Assembly (NCBI GenBank): GCA_903847945.1
Contig: CAINEY010000019.1
Location: 1 to 61,035 of the forward strand
Origin: an uncultured bacterium
GTDB lineage: Bacteria; Bacillota_I; Bacilli_A; Erysipelotrichales; Erysipelotrichaceae
Length of the DNA: 61,035 nucleotides
Reading direction: 5' to 3'
Positions 9,355-18,287 of the stretch are shown piece after piece. A model generated the notes under the pieces. That model was not told the DNA's origin and made no database searches. It worked only from the letters and a program-made list of their open reading frames with translations. The translations under genes were made by a program, and so were the position numbers. The stretch's first letter is position 1. Every line of letters starts with the position of its first letter.

Positions 9355-9360
9355 ATTATA
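9355..9360 (-). promoter_or_regulatory. -10 box of sepF
   Basis: TATAAT on the minus strand, 20 bp before the sepF ATG. Its -35 region would fall in the T run of the hpf terminator, so no independent -35 can be assigned. Confidence 0.45.
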
Positions 9361-9377
9361 CCACAAGTCCTCGGCAT

Positions 9378-9405
9378 AAAAAAAAGGCGTTCTTTCGAAC
9401 GCCTT
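9378..9405 (-). terminator. Intrinsic terminator of hpf
   Basis: On the minus strand the arms AAGGCGTTC and GAACGCCTT with a GAAA loop are followed by eight T. It starts six bases after the hpf stop. Confidence 0.9.
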
Positions 9406-9410
9406 GTGCT

Positions 9411-9950
9411 TTAGACCCGTTGGGCCTCCAAGAGCCCGTAATCCCCATCCAGCCGTTTGTAGACCACGGCGATGTCTTTGTGTTCTTCATCGGTATAAAT
9501 GAAGAACGAATGCCCCAGCATTTCCATTCGCATGATGGCCTCATCGAGGCTCATCGTTTCAGCCACGACGGTTTTCGTCTTGACCAGCTTGGCCTTGGGT
9601 TCGCTGCTGGCGACCGCCTCTTCCGTCTCCACAAACGCTTTGGAGAGTTTCTCGCGGTGACGGCGGCTCAAACGTGTCTTCATGCGCCGCAACTGATCTT
9701 CCAGTTTGTCGATGGCCAAATCGATCGCTGCATAATAATCCGCATGCTTGACTTCGGCCCGAAGCAGGCCCACCTTTGTCAGGATGGTGATTTCCACCTT
9801 CAGGATGTTGGGTTCGACCCGCACCTGGACATTGGCGGTGGTGTCTTCATCGACCAAAATGAACTTATCCAAAAAGGACAATTTCTTCTCGGTCTTTTGA
9901 AGCATCGCCTCGGTAATGCTCAAATTCTGACCATGGATATGAAGTTTCAT
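9411..9950 (-). CDS. hpf: Ribosome hibernation promoting factor, long form
   Basis: The 179-residue protein joins an N-terminal S30AE/HPF domain (MKLHIHGQNLSITEAM, about residues 1-100) to a C-terminal dimerization domain (about 125-179, with MRMEMLGHSFFIYTDEEHKD). This is the long HPF of Gram-positive bacteria, which pairs two 70S ribosomes into inactive 100S particles. AGGAGG lies eight bases before the ATG at 9950 but only two bases before an upstream GTG, so the ATG was chosen. A terminator follows directly. Confidence 0.95.
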   Translation of the reverse strand: MKLHIHGQNLSITEAMLQKTEKKLSFLDKFILVDEDTTANVQVRVEPNILKVEITILTKVGLLRAEVKHADYYAAIDLAIDKLEDQLRRMKTRLSRRHREKLSKAFVETEEAVASSEPKAKLVKTKTVVAETMSLDEAIMRMEMLGHSFFIYTDEEHKDIAVVYKRLDGDYGLLEAQRV

Positions 9951-9971
9951 CTGCACTTCCTCCTTACCCCC

Positions 9972-9977
9972 ATTATA
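9972..9977 (-). promoter_or_regulatory. -10 box of hpf
   Basis: TATAAT on the minus strand, 21 bp before the hpf ATG. The -35 region is weak (CTTTAT-like). Confidence 0.45.
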
Positions 9978-10002
9978 GCGTGCTAATTGTGGGAATAAAG
10001 TC

Positions 10003-10986
10003 TTATAACTGTGTTGTTTTCGTGATAAACTGAGGGTGATGCGAAGGCATCGTTTTTTGTTGGGGCAAGGCCTTCAAAAAGGCAACGATGTTGTCCCAGG
10101 CGATGGCTTGGAGTTCTTGTTCGCTAAATCCTTCCTGTCGTAACGCATGGATCAGATTCTGCGATTGCGAGGCATTATCCAGATCGAGGCCGTTACGCTG
10201 ATACCCTTCCAGATAATCCATGAAATCCAGACCCAGACAAAGGTGTTGTACGCCAATCAGATCGGCAATGTAACGGCCGTGTTTGGCCAGATTGGCGGCG
10301 GTATTTTGTCCGGCTTCGGGATGAATGAAACGGGCGGCACTGACCAGTCCAACCAGTCCCCCGCGTTTAGCGATGGCTTTAAGTTGTTGATCGGTCAGGT
10401 TGCGGTCAACATTAGAAAGAGCCCTGGCATTCGAATGGGTCGCCAAGACAGGTCCCTGATCGACGGCTAGGATATCCCAGAAGCTCTTCTCGTTGGTGTG
10501 GGAGAGATCGACGGCCATGCCCAAACGATGCATGATCCGAACGGCTTGTTTGCCCATCAGAGTCAATCCCCGATCCGGGGTGCCTTTAACGCCAGTGCAT
10601 AAGGCATTCTCATCGTTCCAGCTAAGCGAAGCGATGCGGACGCCCTGGTCATAGAGCCAGGTGATGGTTTTTTCGTCATCGCGCTTTAAAAAGCCCATCC
10701 CTTCAACGGTGATGAGCGCATTGATACGGGACTCGTCCCACAGCTCTCCGGTGGTTAAATGAATACGATCAGCGTTGGCGAGGATCTCCTCACGTAAAGT
10801 CGACACCATGGCCTTGGCCGTGGCCCAGTCTTCATCGCCTTTAAAGAAACAGGCCATTCCGACACCAAAGACTTCCCCTTGGATGAGTTTTTCCAAATGA
10901 TCGGTTTTTATGATATTTTTCCGGCCTTGACGATGCTTGTCCAACACGTCGTAGCCGAGATCGGCATGCGCATCAAACAGCTTCAT
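10003..10986 (-). CDS. Membrane dipeptidase family (peptidase M19)
   Basis: The 327-residue protein resembles renal-type dipeptidases of family M19, zinc enzymes that cleave dipeptides including D-residue ones. Recognisable metal and active-site segments are FDAHADL near the N-terminus, TVEGMGF, VDLSHTNEKSFWDI, LATHSNARAL and LGLDFMDY. There is no signal peptide, so it is probably cytosolic. The ATG lies inside the end of the phospholipase C-like gene (14-base overlap), which indicates translational coupling within the ald operon. Confidence 0.9.
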   Translation of the reverse strand: MKLFDAHADLGYDVLDKHRQGRKNIIKTDHLEKLIQGEVFGVGMACFFKGDEDWATAKAMVSTLREEILANADRIHLTTGELWDESRINALITVEGMGFLKRDDEKTITWLYDQGVRIASLSWNDENALCTGVKGTPDRGLTLMGKQAVRIMHRLGMAVDLSHTNEKSFWDILAVDQGPVLATHSNARALSNVDRNLTDQQLKAIAKRGGLVGLVSAARFIHPEAGQNTAANLAKHGRYIADLIGVQHLCLGLDFMDYLEGYQRNGLDLDNASQSQNLIHALRQEGFSEQELQAIAWDNIVAFLKALPQQKTMPSHHPQFITKTTQL

Positions 10987-11959
10987 ACAAGGGGCCGTAG
11001 AATTTCATTTCGGGAGGATTGGGCATACCCGTATCGTAGGTCAAATCACGGGTAATGAGCGATAACGCACTGATCGGTTGATTCCCGCTCAAAACGTCTT
11101 CCAAGGCACTCAGCGCACCGACAGCCCGTAATGAAGCTTCCTGGTAGATCTCCGGAAAACTCGCCGTAGAGACCTTCGAATCGTCGCAAGGATGTACCCA
11201 GCGCGTATGGGACAGATTGAGTACGTCGTGTTTGAGATCGGGATCCCCGGTCACGATATGTCCCGAGAAAGCCCAGAGTTGTTTAGCGGCTTTCTCGCCC
11301 AGCTGAACTGCCGGGAATTTCAAGGTGTAGGGATCGTACAACAGTTTTGCGGCACTTTCCATGGTCGCGAGACACTCGATGTAGACGGACTCGTCCATGC
11401 GGATGTTGAGGATCTCGTCGATGATGGCTTTATACAGTTTCGCCACGGCTTTGCGAACCACTGAGGTCGAACTGACAAACTCCGGCATCTTGATGTTTTC
11501 GATCTTGAAGCCTTTGACTTGAGTGACCATCAACGTGTCCAACATCGATTCAAAGCGGAAGTGCCAGTACTTGGTCGGTCCGGCGATCTCTCCCGTGAAG
11601 TAGAACACATAAGGATGTGCCACGGTATCCAGCGACCAATGCGTCAGATGACCCGCCAAGAAGACAGTCATGATTTCCTTGGTGAGCGGATCGCTTTCGG
11701 CTTCGATCACGCGGATCGCTGTTTCGTAAAAGGCATTGATCTTCTCGGTGTGCACGCGGCTGCCGACTTCACGGGCCGGTGCATCCTGAGGGGTTCTCTT
11801 TTGCCAAGGCAATGATTTGTAGTAAAACAGGAAGTCGGGACCGCTGGATCCCATGGCGTAGACCCGCGGATGTTTGGCGATCAGTCGGTTCAGATTGGGG
11901 ACGTGCGCCGCTTCCAGCGCGTCCTGCGCTAAAAAAGCATGAGTGATGATGTTAGGCAT
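10973..11959 (-). CDS. Zinc-dependent phospholipase C-like protein
   Basis: The 328-residue protein has the alpha-helical zinc hydrolase pattern of the phospholipase C / S1-P1 nuclease-like group: a His near the N-terminus (MPNIITHAFLAQDAL), GSSGPDFLFY, then AGHLTHWSLDTVAHPY and HFRFESMLDT, which supply His, Asp and Glu ligands. The start at 11959 was chosen because AGGAGG lies six bases upstream; the ATG overlaps the stop of the DUF2779 gene by eight bases. No signal peptide is seen, unlike secreted toxins of this fold, so an intracellular phosphodiesterase or lipid role is more likely. Substrate unknown. Confidence 0.75.
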   Translation of the reverse strand: MPNIITHAFLAQDALEAAHVPNLNRLIAKHPRVYAMGSSGPDFLFYYKSLPWQKRTPQDAPAREVGSRVHTEKINAFYETAIRVIEAESDPLTKEIMTVFLAGHLTHWSLDTVAHPYVFYFTGEIAGPTKYWHFRFESMLDTLMVTQVKGFKIENIKMPEFVSSTSVVRKAVAKLYKAIIDEILNIRMDESVYIECLATMESAAKLLYDPYTLKFPAVQLGEKAAKQLWAFSGHIVTGDPDLKHDVLNLSHTRWVHPCDDSKVSTASFPEIYQEASLRAVGALSALEDVLSGNQPISALSLITRDLTYDTGMPNPPEMKFYGPLYEAV

Positions 11960-13421
11960 GGGAATCCTCCTTGACAAGTGACTTGAGCCAGGCGAGCACT
12001 TCCACCATGGCCAAGGTATCCATCTTGCAGTATTTCAAGAGCGCATCGCGCACATCGGCTTCATCATCCAGATTGGCCAGGTTGCGGTAATGGCTCACCG
12101 CTTCCAAACCGTGGGAGATGCTGAGCTGATCGTAATTGAGACTGGGATCAATGGCTTGTATCACTGATTTTAAACTATACGCTCCGCGCATGGAACTCAA
12201 ATACACCACGCCATCCGTAAAGAGCTGTGCCAAATCGACCATCCGAGCCACGACACCCTCCAGGGCTTCCTGATATTGCGGAAACTGACGACCCAATTCA
12301 TTGAGTCTCAACGCTTCAGCCCCAAAGGCGTTGTAGCACAGAATGCTGCCTTCGGAAGGAATGTTGGACAAGAGACTCTCAATGAAACGCAATCGGCAAT
12401 CCCCCGACTCCAAGAATTCAAAATGAGCCAATTCTTCCCCGCGCAACACGTGCAGCGAGTACTGGAAGCACAACACATCCAAAGGTTTCATCCCGACATA
12501 AGGCGGGATCCCGTAGGTATCCCATTCGAAGTCCATGAAAATCACCGGGGATTGAAGTAAACTCAGCCAATGGCGCAGAATGAACTTGTCCGCAAACACC
12601 CCACCCTGCCGATCCGCCATGATTTGGGCATACTGTACGGCACTGCCGTCCAAGCGATCCAAGGGAATCTGGTCCAAGGTTCGTAAACCCTCATCGATCA
12701 GTTGCCGCTTGGCGCTGCTTTGGGTCAGGTAGAAGATCGAACGGTCTCCCAGTTCGTATTGGGTCTTGAAACACGCTTCAAAGTACTCGCAACGGTTGAG
12801 TAACGGACACTCGCGGATCGACATCTGTCGTTCCGGTAACGTCATCAGCTCATCCATCGCATCCAAGGTTTCCTTGAGCTCCAACGGATACTTTAAAAGG
12901 ACTTCGGTGATGTTTCCACCGGGTTTTCCGTTGGCTTTGGTGAAGGTATACCGCACGACGAAACTGTCATCGGGATTAAAGTCTTCCGTGCGAATGACAC
13001 TGCCGTCGAAGGTCATGCTGCGAACGCGCAGGATGTCAAACCCGAGACCACGCAAGACCCACAAATGCATGGCCAGATAGTGCTGATCTTCGATCTTGGC
13101 AGAATTGGCCATCGAGGTAAACAAGATATCCAAGCCTTCCGGAGTCGGAATGATCAACGGGACTTTGATGCGTAAACGATCGTGCTCATACCGTCCGTTG
13201 ATCACAGGTTGACCGGTACGAAGCGCGTTGACACACACCTCTGCCGGCATGGCCCGTTGTCCAATCAACGGGTTCTGCACATCTATCTTACGCACCAAAA
13301 CCTCGCTGAGCGAGGTGTTCATTTGGATGAATTTTTGGCGCGGTCGACTCGCGTTGTGTTGAAGGTGCCAAAACAGTTTTGGGCAGTAATGGTGCTTCAA
13401 CACATCGGAAACATGATACAT
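11952..13421 (-). CDS. DUF2779 protein: Cas4-like nuclease half plus DnaQ-like exonuclease half
   Basis: The 489-residue protein starts with [18 protein letters not shown], resembling the N-terminus of RecB/Cas4-like PD-(D/E)XK proteins, and has scattered cysteines (RECPLLNRCEYFEAC) that could hold an iron-sulfur cluster. The C-terminal half, from about residue 290, looks like a DEDD exonuclease: FMDFEWDTYG (Exo I), CYNAFGAEALRLNEL (Exo II) and LLKYCKMDTLAMVEV (Exo III). This matches DUF2779 proteins, whose role is not established. The start was chosen at 13421 because it overlaps the ald stop as TGATG; the longer frame is antisense-like and inside ald. Confidence 0.8.
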   Translation of the reverse strand: MYHVSDVLKHHYCPKLFWHLQHNASRPRQKFIQMNTSLSEVLVRKIDVQNPLIGQRAMPAEVCVNALRTGQPVINGRYEHDRLRIKVPLIIPTPEGLDILFTSMANSAKIEDQHYLAMHLWVLRGLGFDILRVRSMTFDGSVIRTEDFNPDDSFVVRYTFTKANGKPGGNITEVLLKYPLELKETLDAMDELMTLPERQMSIRECPLLNRCEYFEACFKTQYELGDRSIFYLTQSSAKRQLIDEGLRTLDQIPLDRLDGSAVQYAQIMADRQGGVFADKFILRHWLSLLQSPVIFMDFEWDTYGIPPYVGMKPLDVLCFQYSLHVLRGEELAHFEFLESGDCRLRFIESLLSNIPSEGSILCYNAFGAEALRLNELGRQFPQYQEALEGVVARMVDLAQLFTDGVVYLSSMRGAYSLKSVIQAIDPSLNYDQLSISHGLEAVSHYRNLANLDDEADVRDALLKYCKMDTLAMVEVLAWLKSLVKEDSHA

Positions 13422-14530
13422 CAGGCGATGGTCGCAAAGTCCGTGCAGGTCATCCCAAACGCATCGGCAACGCCTTGGTTGGTCAGATGACCCTTGTAGG
13501 TGTTGATGCCGGATTTCAGACACGGATTGAGTTGGATGGCTTTTTCGAGCGGATGATTGGCCAACAATAAGGCGTATTTCAAGGTCGCGTTGGTCAAGGC
13601 TTGCGTGCTAGTGTAAGGCACGGCTCCCGGCATGTTGGCGACGCAGTAATGTACGATCCCGTCGATTTCAAAGGTCGGGTTATTGTGGGTCGTCGCATGG
13701 GTGGTTTCGAAACATCCGCCTTGGTCAACGGCGACATCCACCATCACGGTTCCCTTCTTCATCAGCTTCAGATCGTCGCGTTTGACCAGTTTTGGGGCTT
13801 TGGCACCCGGAATCAGGACAGCCCCGATCACGGCGTCGGCCTTGGTCAATTGGTCATGCAGGACGGCCGGAGTCGAATACAAGGTTTGAACTTTCCCGTT
13901 GAACATCTGGTCGAGTTCTTCGAGTTTATTGATGTTGGTATCCAAGATGGTGACGTTGGCACCCAATCCGACCGCCATTTGTGCGGCATTGGTTCCGACG
14001 GTTCCACCCCCGATGATGACCACGTTACCGCGGGCTACACCCGGAACACCGCCTAAAAGCACACCGCGACCGCCAAACGGTTTTTCAAGGTACTTGGCGG
14101 CTTCCTGGATGCTTAAACGACCCGCCACTTCACTCATGGGTTTAAGAAGCGGCAAAGTGCCGTTAACATCAATGGTTTCATATGCAATGCCGGTCACTTG
14201 ACGTTCCAGCATGATCTTGGTCAAGGCCTCATCGGCTGCCAGATGCAAGTACGTGTACAGGATCAGTCCCGGTCGCAGGTATTGGTATTCACTCTCCAAA
14301 GGTTCTTTGACCTTGACGATCATGTCGGCTTTCTTCCAGACTTCTGCGGCACTGGGCAGAATGGTTGCCCCGGCAGCCGCATACATGGCATCGTCGAACC
14401 CGGAACCTAGTCCTGCTCCGCTTTCGATGAAGACGTCATTGCCGCCCTGCAGATAGCTCTTGACATGCATCGGTACTAAGCCGACCCGGTATTCCTGAGC
14501 CTTGATTTCTTTGACACATCCGATTTTCAT
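13421..14530 (-). CDS. ald: Alanine dehydrogenase
   Basis: The 369-residue protein matches NAD-dependent alanine dehydrogenase, which interconverts alanine with pyruvate and ammonia. It has the N-terminal [14 protein letters not shown] motif, a substrate Lys in [10 protein letters not shown], and the nucleotide-binding [16 protein letters not shown] stretch. The length is that of the family. It heads an operon whose next three genes overlap or nearly overlap. Together with malic enzyme and glutamate fermentation genes in this window it fits an amino-acid fermenting metabolism. Confidence 0.96.
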   Translation of the reverse strand: MKIGCVKEIKAQEYRVGLVPMHVKSYLQGGNDVFIESGAGLGSGFDDAMYAAAGATILPSAAEVWKKADMIVKVKEPLESEYQYLRPGLILYTYLHLAADEALTKIMLERQVTGIAYETIDVNGTLPLLKPMSEVAGRLSIQEAAKYLEKPFGGRGVLLGGVPGVARGNVVIIGGGTVGTNAAQMAVGLGANVTILDTNINKLEELDQMFNGKVQTLYSTPAVLHDQLTKADAVIGAVLIPGAKAPKLVKRDDLKLMKKGTVMVDVAVDQGGCFETTHATTHNNPTFEIDGIVHYCVANMPGAVPYTSTQALTNATLKYALLLANHPLEKAIQLNPCLKSGINTYKGHLTNQGVADAFGMTCTDFATIA

Positions 14531-14543
14531 TGGTTTCTCCCTG

Positions 14544-14566
14544 ATGAAAAGCCCCGAAGGCTTTTA
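14544..14566 (-). terminator. Intrinsic terminator of the lactonase gene
   Basis: Arms AAAAGCC and GGGCTTTT with a TTCG-type loop on the minus strand; it overlaps the stop codon of the lactonase gene and ends just upstream of ald. Confidence 0.65.
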
Positions 14567-15538
14567 TTGCTGATTGAAAACGATACACACAGCTTCCGGA
14601 ACATTGAAGTCGTTCTGAACGACCGACAGGGTTCCTTCTGAAGCATTGACGTCATACACGGTCGCATTGTCCGTGTCGCGATTGAGGACGATCAACTGCT
14701 GTCCATCCGGCGTCAAATCGAAATCGCGTGGATGTTGACCGTAGGTTGGCACATTCTGAATCAAACGTACTGAGAATCCATCGGCCGCAACCACAAACAC
14801 GGAGATCGAATCATGACCGCGGTTTGAAGTATAGATGAATCGTCCGGTGGGATGGATGCGAATCGCAGCTCCGCTCTTGAGCTGATCCTGGCCGATCGGC
14901 AACGTACTGACTGTCTGCATAAGCACGAGTCCCGTTGGAGTTCGCTTAAACACCAACAGTTCGCTGCTGAGTTCCGCAAACACATAGAGCGCGTCTTTGG
15001 TGGGATGAGCCACCGCATGCCGCGGACCTTGAACCGTTAATCCGCCGAACTCTTGTTTTAAGACTAATTGCCGATCGATGATCGCATAGGACAACACTTT
15101 GCCCAAACCCAGATCGCAGACGATCACTTCGTTGAAATGAGGGATGTAACGGATAAAGTGGGCGTGAGATCCTGAACCATAAGCGATGGTTTGCGTTAAC
15201 GTGATCCCCTGTCCTTCCGCATAATCGTAAACCGTGATCGTGCCTTGATGGTAATTGGCTGCCAAGATAAGATCCAAATGGTCGACGATACTGACGTGGC
15301 ACGGGGATGAACCCGGTAAAAGTACTTCATTGATAAACTTTCCGTCCTCAAAACACGCGATGCCGCCGTGATCCCCTTTTTGGACAACCGAAAAAAGCGC
15401 TTGGTGATGCAGCGCCAGGTAGGTTGGATTAGCTAAAGCAGTCAGCGGCTGAAGATGACTCAGGTGGCCTTGCTCGAGGGTGGCCGTGTAGAGGCCTTGG
15501 CTGAGGCGCTTGGTATAAGTTCCGAAGATGACGTTCAT
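14564..15538 (-). CDS. pgl: Lactonase family beta-propeller (6-phosphogluconolactonase-like)
   Basis: The 324-residue protein is a seven-bladed propeller of the YkgB/Pgl lactonase family, with MNVIFGTYTKRLSQGLY at the start and the conserved GPRHAVAHPTKDALYV, IRIHPTGRFIYTSNRGHDSISVF and QHPRDFDLTPDGQQLIVLN blades. It would hydrolyse 6-phosphogluconolactone between Zwf and Gnd, both encoded 13 kb away, although this family also has members of unknown activity. The start at 15538 has AGGAGC upstream; an in-frame extension reaches back into ppdK and was discarded. Confidence 0.85.
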   Translation of the reverse strand: MNVIFGTYTKRLSQGLYTATLEQGHLSHLQPLTALANPTYLALHHQALFSVVQKGDHGGIACFEDGKFINEVLLPGSSPCHVSIVDHLDLILAANYHQGTITVYDYAEGQGITLTQTIAYGSGSHAHFIRYIPHFNEVIVCDLGLGKVLSYAIIDRQLVLKQEFGGLTVQGPRHAVAHPTKDALYVFAELSSELLVFKRTPTGLVLMQTVSTLPIGQDQLKSGAAIRIHPTGRFIYTSNRGHDSISVFVVAADGFSVRLIQNVPTYGQHPRDFDLTPDGQQLIVLNRDTDNATVYDVNASEGTLSVVQNDFNVPEAVCIVFNQQ

Positions 15539-15557
15539 GAGCGCTCCTGTTACTTCA

Positions 15558-15563
15558 ATTATA
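15558..15563 (-). promoter_or_regulatory. -10 box of the lactonase gene
   Basis: TATAAT on the minus strand, 19 bp before the ATG and immediately downstream of the ppdK terminator. Confidence 0.45.
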
Positions 15564-15566
15564 GCA

Positions 15567-15593
15567 AACAAAAAGCGGATTGCTCCGCTTTTT
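15567..15593 (-). terminator. Intrinsic terminator of ppdK
   Basis: AAAGCGGA and TCCGCTTTTT arms with a short loop on the minus strand, four bases after the ppdK stop. Confidence 0.85.
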
Positions 15594-15596
15594 AGG

Positions 15597-18233
15597 TTAG
15601 GCTTTGGCGCGTTTTTCTTTGATTGCCGCGTGGGCAGCAGCCAAACGGGCGATGGGAACGCGGAACGGTGAGCAACTGACATAGGTCAGGCCCACGCGGT
15701 GACAGAATTCAACCGAGCTGGGATCGCCGCCGTGTTCACCACAGATGCCCAGTTTGATGTCCGGACGGGTTTGTTTGCCGAGTTTGACCGACATTTCCAC
15801 CAGTTTACCGACACCGTTCTGGTCCAGACGGGCGAAGGGATCCTGTTCGAAGATCTTCTTGTCGTAGTAGGAGTTGAGAAAGGCTCCGGCATCATCGCGG
15901 GAGAACCCGAAGGTCATCTGCGTGAGGTCGTTGGTACCAAACGAGAAGAATTCGGCTTCCTTGGCGATTTCATCGGCCAAGAGCGCCGCACGCGGGATTT
16001 CAATCATCGTCCCCACGAGGTAGTCCAGCTTAACACCGGCTTTTTCAATCAAGGCATCCGCTATGCGAACCACGATGTCTTTGACGTACTTGAGTTCTTT
16101 GATTTCACCGACCAACGGAATCATGATTTCCGGTTTGACATGCCATTCCGGATGTTTCTTGTTGATGTTGATGGCGGCTTCGATGACGGCTTGGGTCTGC
16201 ATTTCAGCGATTTCCGGATAGGAAACGGCCAAACGGCAGCCGCGGTGACCCATCATCGGGTTGAACTCATGCAGGCTGGTAATGATGTTCTTGAGTTCCT
16301 GAACATCCAGTTTCATTTCATGCGCCAACTCAACGATGTCTTCTTCTTTGGTCGGCAGGAATTCATGCAGGGGCGGATCCAAGTAACGGATCGTGACCGG
16401 ACGGTATTCCATGGCTTCATAGATACCTTCGAAATCGCTGCGTTGCATCGGCAAGAGTTTGGCCAACGCTTTGCGGCGTTGTTCTTCGGTCTTGGCCACG
16501 ATCATCTCACGCATAGCTTTGATGCGGTCGCCTTCGAAGAACATGTGTTCGGTACGAACCAACCCGATCCCTTCAGCGCCGAAGATAACAGCTTGAGCAG
16601 CATCCTTCGGGGTGTCGGCATTGGTGCGGACTTTAAGGGTACGGACTTCATCGGCCCATCCCATCAAGGTCTTAAAGTCGCCGGTAATGGAGGCCGGCAT
16701 GGTCTTGACGGCTTGACCGTAGATTTTCCCGGTCGATCCATCCAAGGAAATGGCATCGCCTTCTTTGAAGGAACGGCCACCCAAGGTGAAGGATTTCGGT
16801 CCGGTGAACTTGATGTCACCACAACCGGAAACACAGCACGTTCCCATCCCACGGGCCACAACGGCCGCATGGCTGGTCATCCCGCCGCGCGCGGTCAGGA
16901 TCCCTTGCGAGACGTGCATGCCTTCGATGTCTTCCGGTGAGGTTTCCAAACGCACGAGAATGACTTTCTCACCGCGTTCAGTCCATTCGACGGCATCCGC
17001 CGCCGTAAAGACGACTTTCCCGGAAGCAGCCCCCGGAGAAGCCGGCAAGGCTGAACCCACGACTTCCGCAGCTTTTAAGGCTGCCGGATCGAATTGCGGG
17101 TGAAGCAGGGCATCGAGTTGTTTCGGATCGACTTGCAGAATGGCATCTTCTTTGGAGATCATGCCTTCCTGAACCAGGTCGACGGCAATCTTCAAGGCGG
17201 CTGCAGCAGTCCGTTTCCCGTTACGGGTCTGAAGCATGTAGAGTTTACCCTTTTCGATGGTGAACTCCATGTCTTGCATGTCTTTGTAGTGCGCTTCCAA
17301 ACGATCGCAGATCGTGACGAATTCATCATAAACATGCGGCATAACTTCCTGCAGTTTATCGATGGTCATCGGCGTACGAATGCCAGCGACGACGTCTTCC
17401 CCTTGGGCATTCATCAGGAATTCGCCGAAGAGTTTCTTCTCCCCGGTGGCGGCGTTGCGGGTAAAGGCAACCCCGGTTCCCGAATCATCGCCCATGTTTC
17501 CGAAGACCATGGACTGCACGTTGACGGCTGTTCCCCAATCCGAGGGGATTTCATTTAAACGACGGTAATACACGGCACGCGGGTTGTTCCAGGAACGGAA
17601 GACCGCTTTGACGGATTCGATCAGCTGGACTTTGGGATCTTGCGGGAAATCCGTGCCTTTGTGTTTCTTGTAGAAGGCTTTGAACTTGACGACCATTTCC
17701 TGCAGGTCTTCCGCAGTAAATTCGGTATCCAGTTTGATGTGACGTTCTTCTTTCATCTCATCGATGATCTCTTCGAATTTCTTCTTGGAGATCTCCATGA
17801 CGACATCCGAGAACATCTGAATGAAACGGCGGTACGAGTCATAGGCGAAACGCGGGTTGTTGGTGAGTTTCGCAAACCCGACCACGACTTCATCCGTCAG
17901 ACCCAAGTTGAGGATGGTGTCCATCATCCCCGGCATGGACGCGCGGGAACCGGAACGAACCGACACCAACAACGGGTTGTCTTTTGAACCGAAGGTCTTG
18001 CCGGTCAGGCCTTCGAGCTTGGTCAGATACTCGAAAATTTCGTTCTGAATCGCCGGAGAAATGCTTTCGTTATCATCGTAATAACGGGTGCACGCTTCGG
18101 TCGTGACGGTGAATCCTTGGGGGACCGGCATGCCCAGCTTGGTCATTTCGGCCAAGTTGGCGCCTTTGCCACCCAACAGGTTCTTCATTTTGCCGTCGCC
18201 TTCAGAGAACAGGTACACATACTTTGTGCTCAT
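15597..18233 (-). CDS. ppdK: Pyruvate, phosphate dikinase
   Basis: The 878-residue enzyme interconverts pyruvate, ATP and phosphate with phosphoenolpyruvate, AMP and pyrophosphate. The N-terminal ATP-grasp domain starts with LLGGKGANLAEM; the phosphohistidine swivel has GGMTSHAAVVARGMG; the C-terminal PEP barrel has EHMFF and LGICGEHGGDPSSVEFC. The length is typical. MSTKYVYLF at 18233 is used because AGGAGGAA lies directly upstream. A -10 box at 18269-18274 and a terminator after the stop make it a single-gene unit. In fermenters it often works in the glycolytic or gluconeogenic PEP-pyruvate step. Confidence 0.97.
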   Translation of the reverse strand: MSTKYVYLFSEGDGKMKNLLGGKGANLAEMTKLGMPVPQGFTVTTEACTRYYDDNESISPAIQNEIFEYLTKLEGLTGKTFGSKDNPLLVSVRSGSRASMPGMMDTILNLGLTDEVVVGFAKLTNNPRFAYDSYRRFIQMFSDVVMEISKKKFEEIIDEMKEERHIKLDTEFTAEDLQEMVVKFKAFYKKHKGTDFPQDPKVQLIESVKAVFRSWNNPRAVYYRRLNEIPSDWGTAVNVQSMVFGNMGDDSGTGVAFTRNAATGEKKLFGEFLMNAQGEDVVAGIRTPMTIDKLQEVMPHVYDEFVTICDRLEAHYKDMQDMEFTIEKGKLYMLQTRNGKRTAAAALKIAVDLVQEGMISKEDAILQVDPKQLDALLHPQFDPAALKAAEVVGSALPASPGAASGKVVFTAADAVEWTERGEKVILVRLETSPEDIEGMHVSQGILTARGGMTSHAAVVARGMGTCCVSGCGDIKFTGPKSFTLGGRSFKEGDAISLDGSTGKIYGQAVKTMPASITGDFKTLMGWADEVRTLKVRTNADTPKDAAQAVIFGAEGIGLVRTEHMFFEGDRIKAMREMIVAKTEEQRRKALAKLLPMQRSDFEGIYEAMEYRPVTIRYLDPPLHEFLPTKEEDIVELAHEMKLDVQELKNIITSLHEFNPMMGHRGCRLAVSYPEIAEMQTQAVIEAAININKKHPEWHVKPEIMIPLVGEIKELKYVKDIVVRIADALIEKAGVKLDYLVGTMIEIPRAALLADEIAKEAEFFSFGTNDLTQMTFGFSRDDAGAFLNSYYDKKIFEQDPFARLDQNGVGKLVEMSVKLGKQTRPDIKLGICGEHGGDPSSVEFCHRVGLTYVSCSPFRVPIARLAAAHAAIKEKRAKA

Positions 18234-18268
18234 ATTTCCTCCTGTGGCTGTTGCCAAATAGCACGATA

Positions 18269-18274
18269 ATTATA
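18269..18274 (-). promoter_or_regulatory. -10 box of ppdK
   Basis: TATAAT on the minus strand in the short gap between valS and ppdK; no convincing -35 hexamer at 16-18 bp. Confidence 0.45.
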
Positions 18275-18287
18275 CAAGAATTCAAGG

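Noticed and set aside
15699-16940. 413-codon open frame on the plus strand
   Set aside because: It is antisense to ppdK over its full length, follows the codon phase of that gene and shows no family features.
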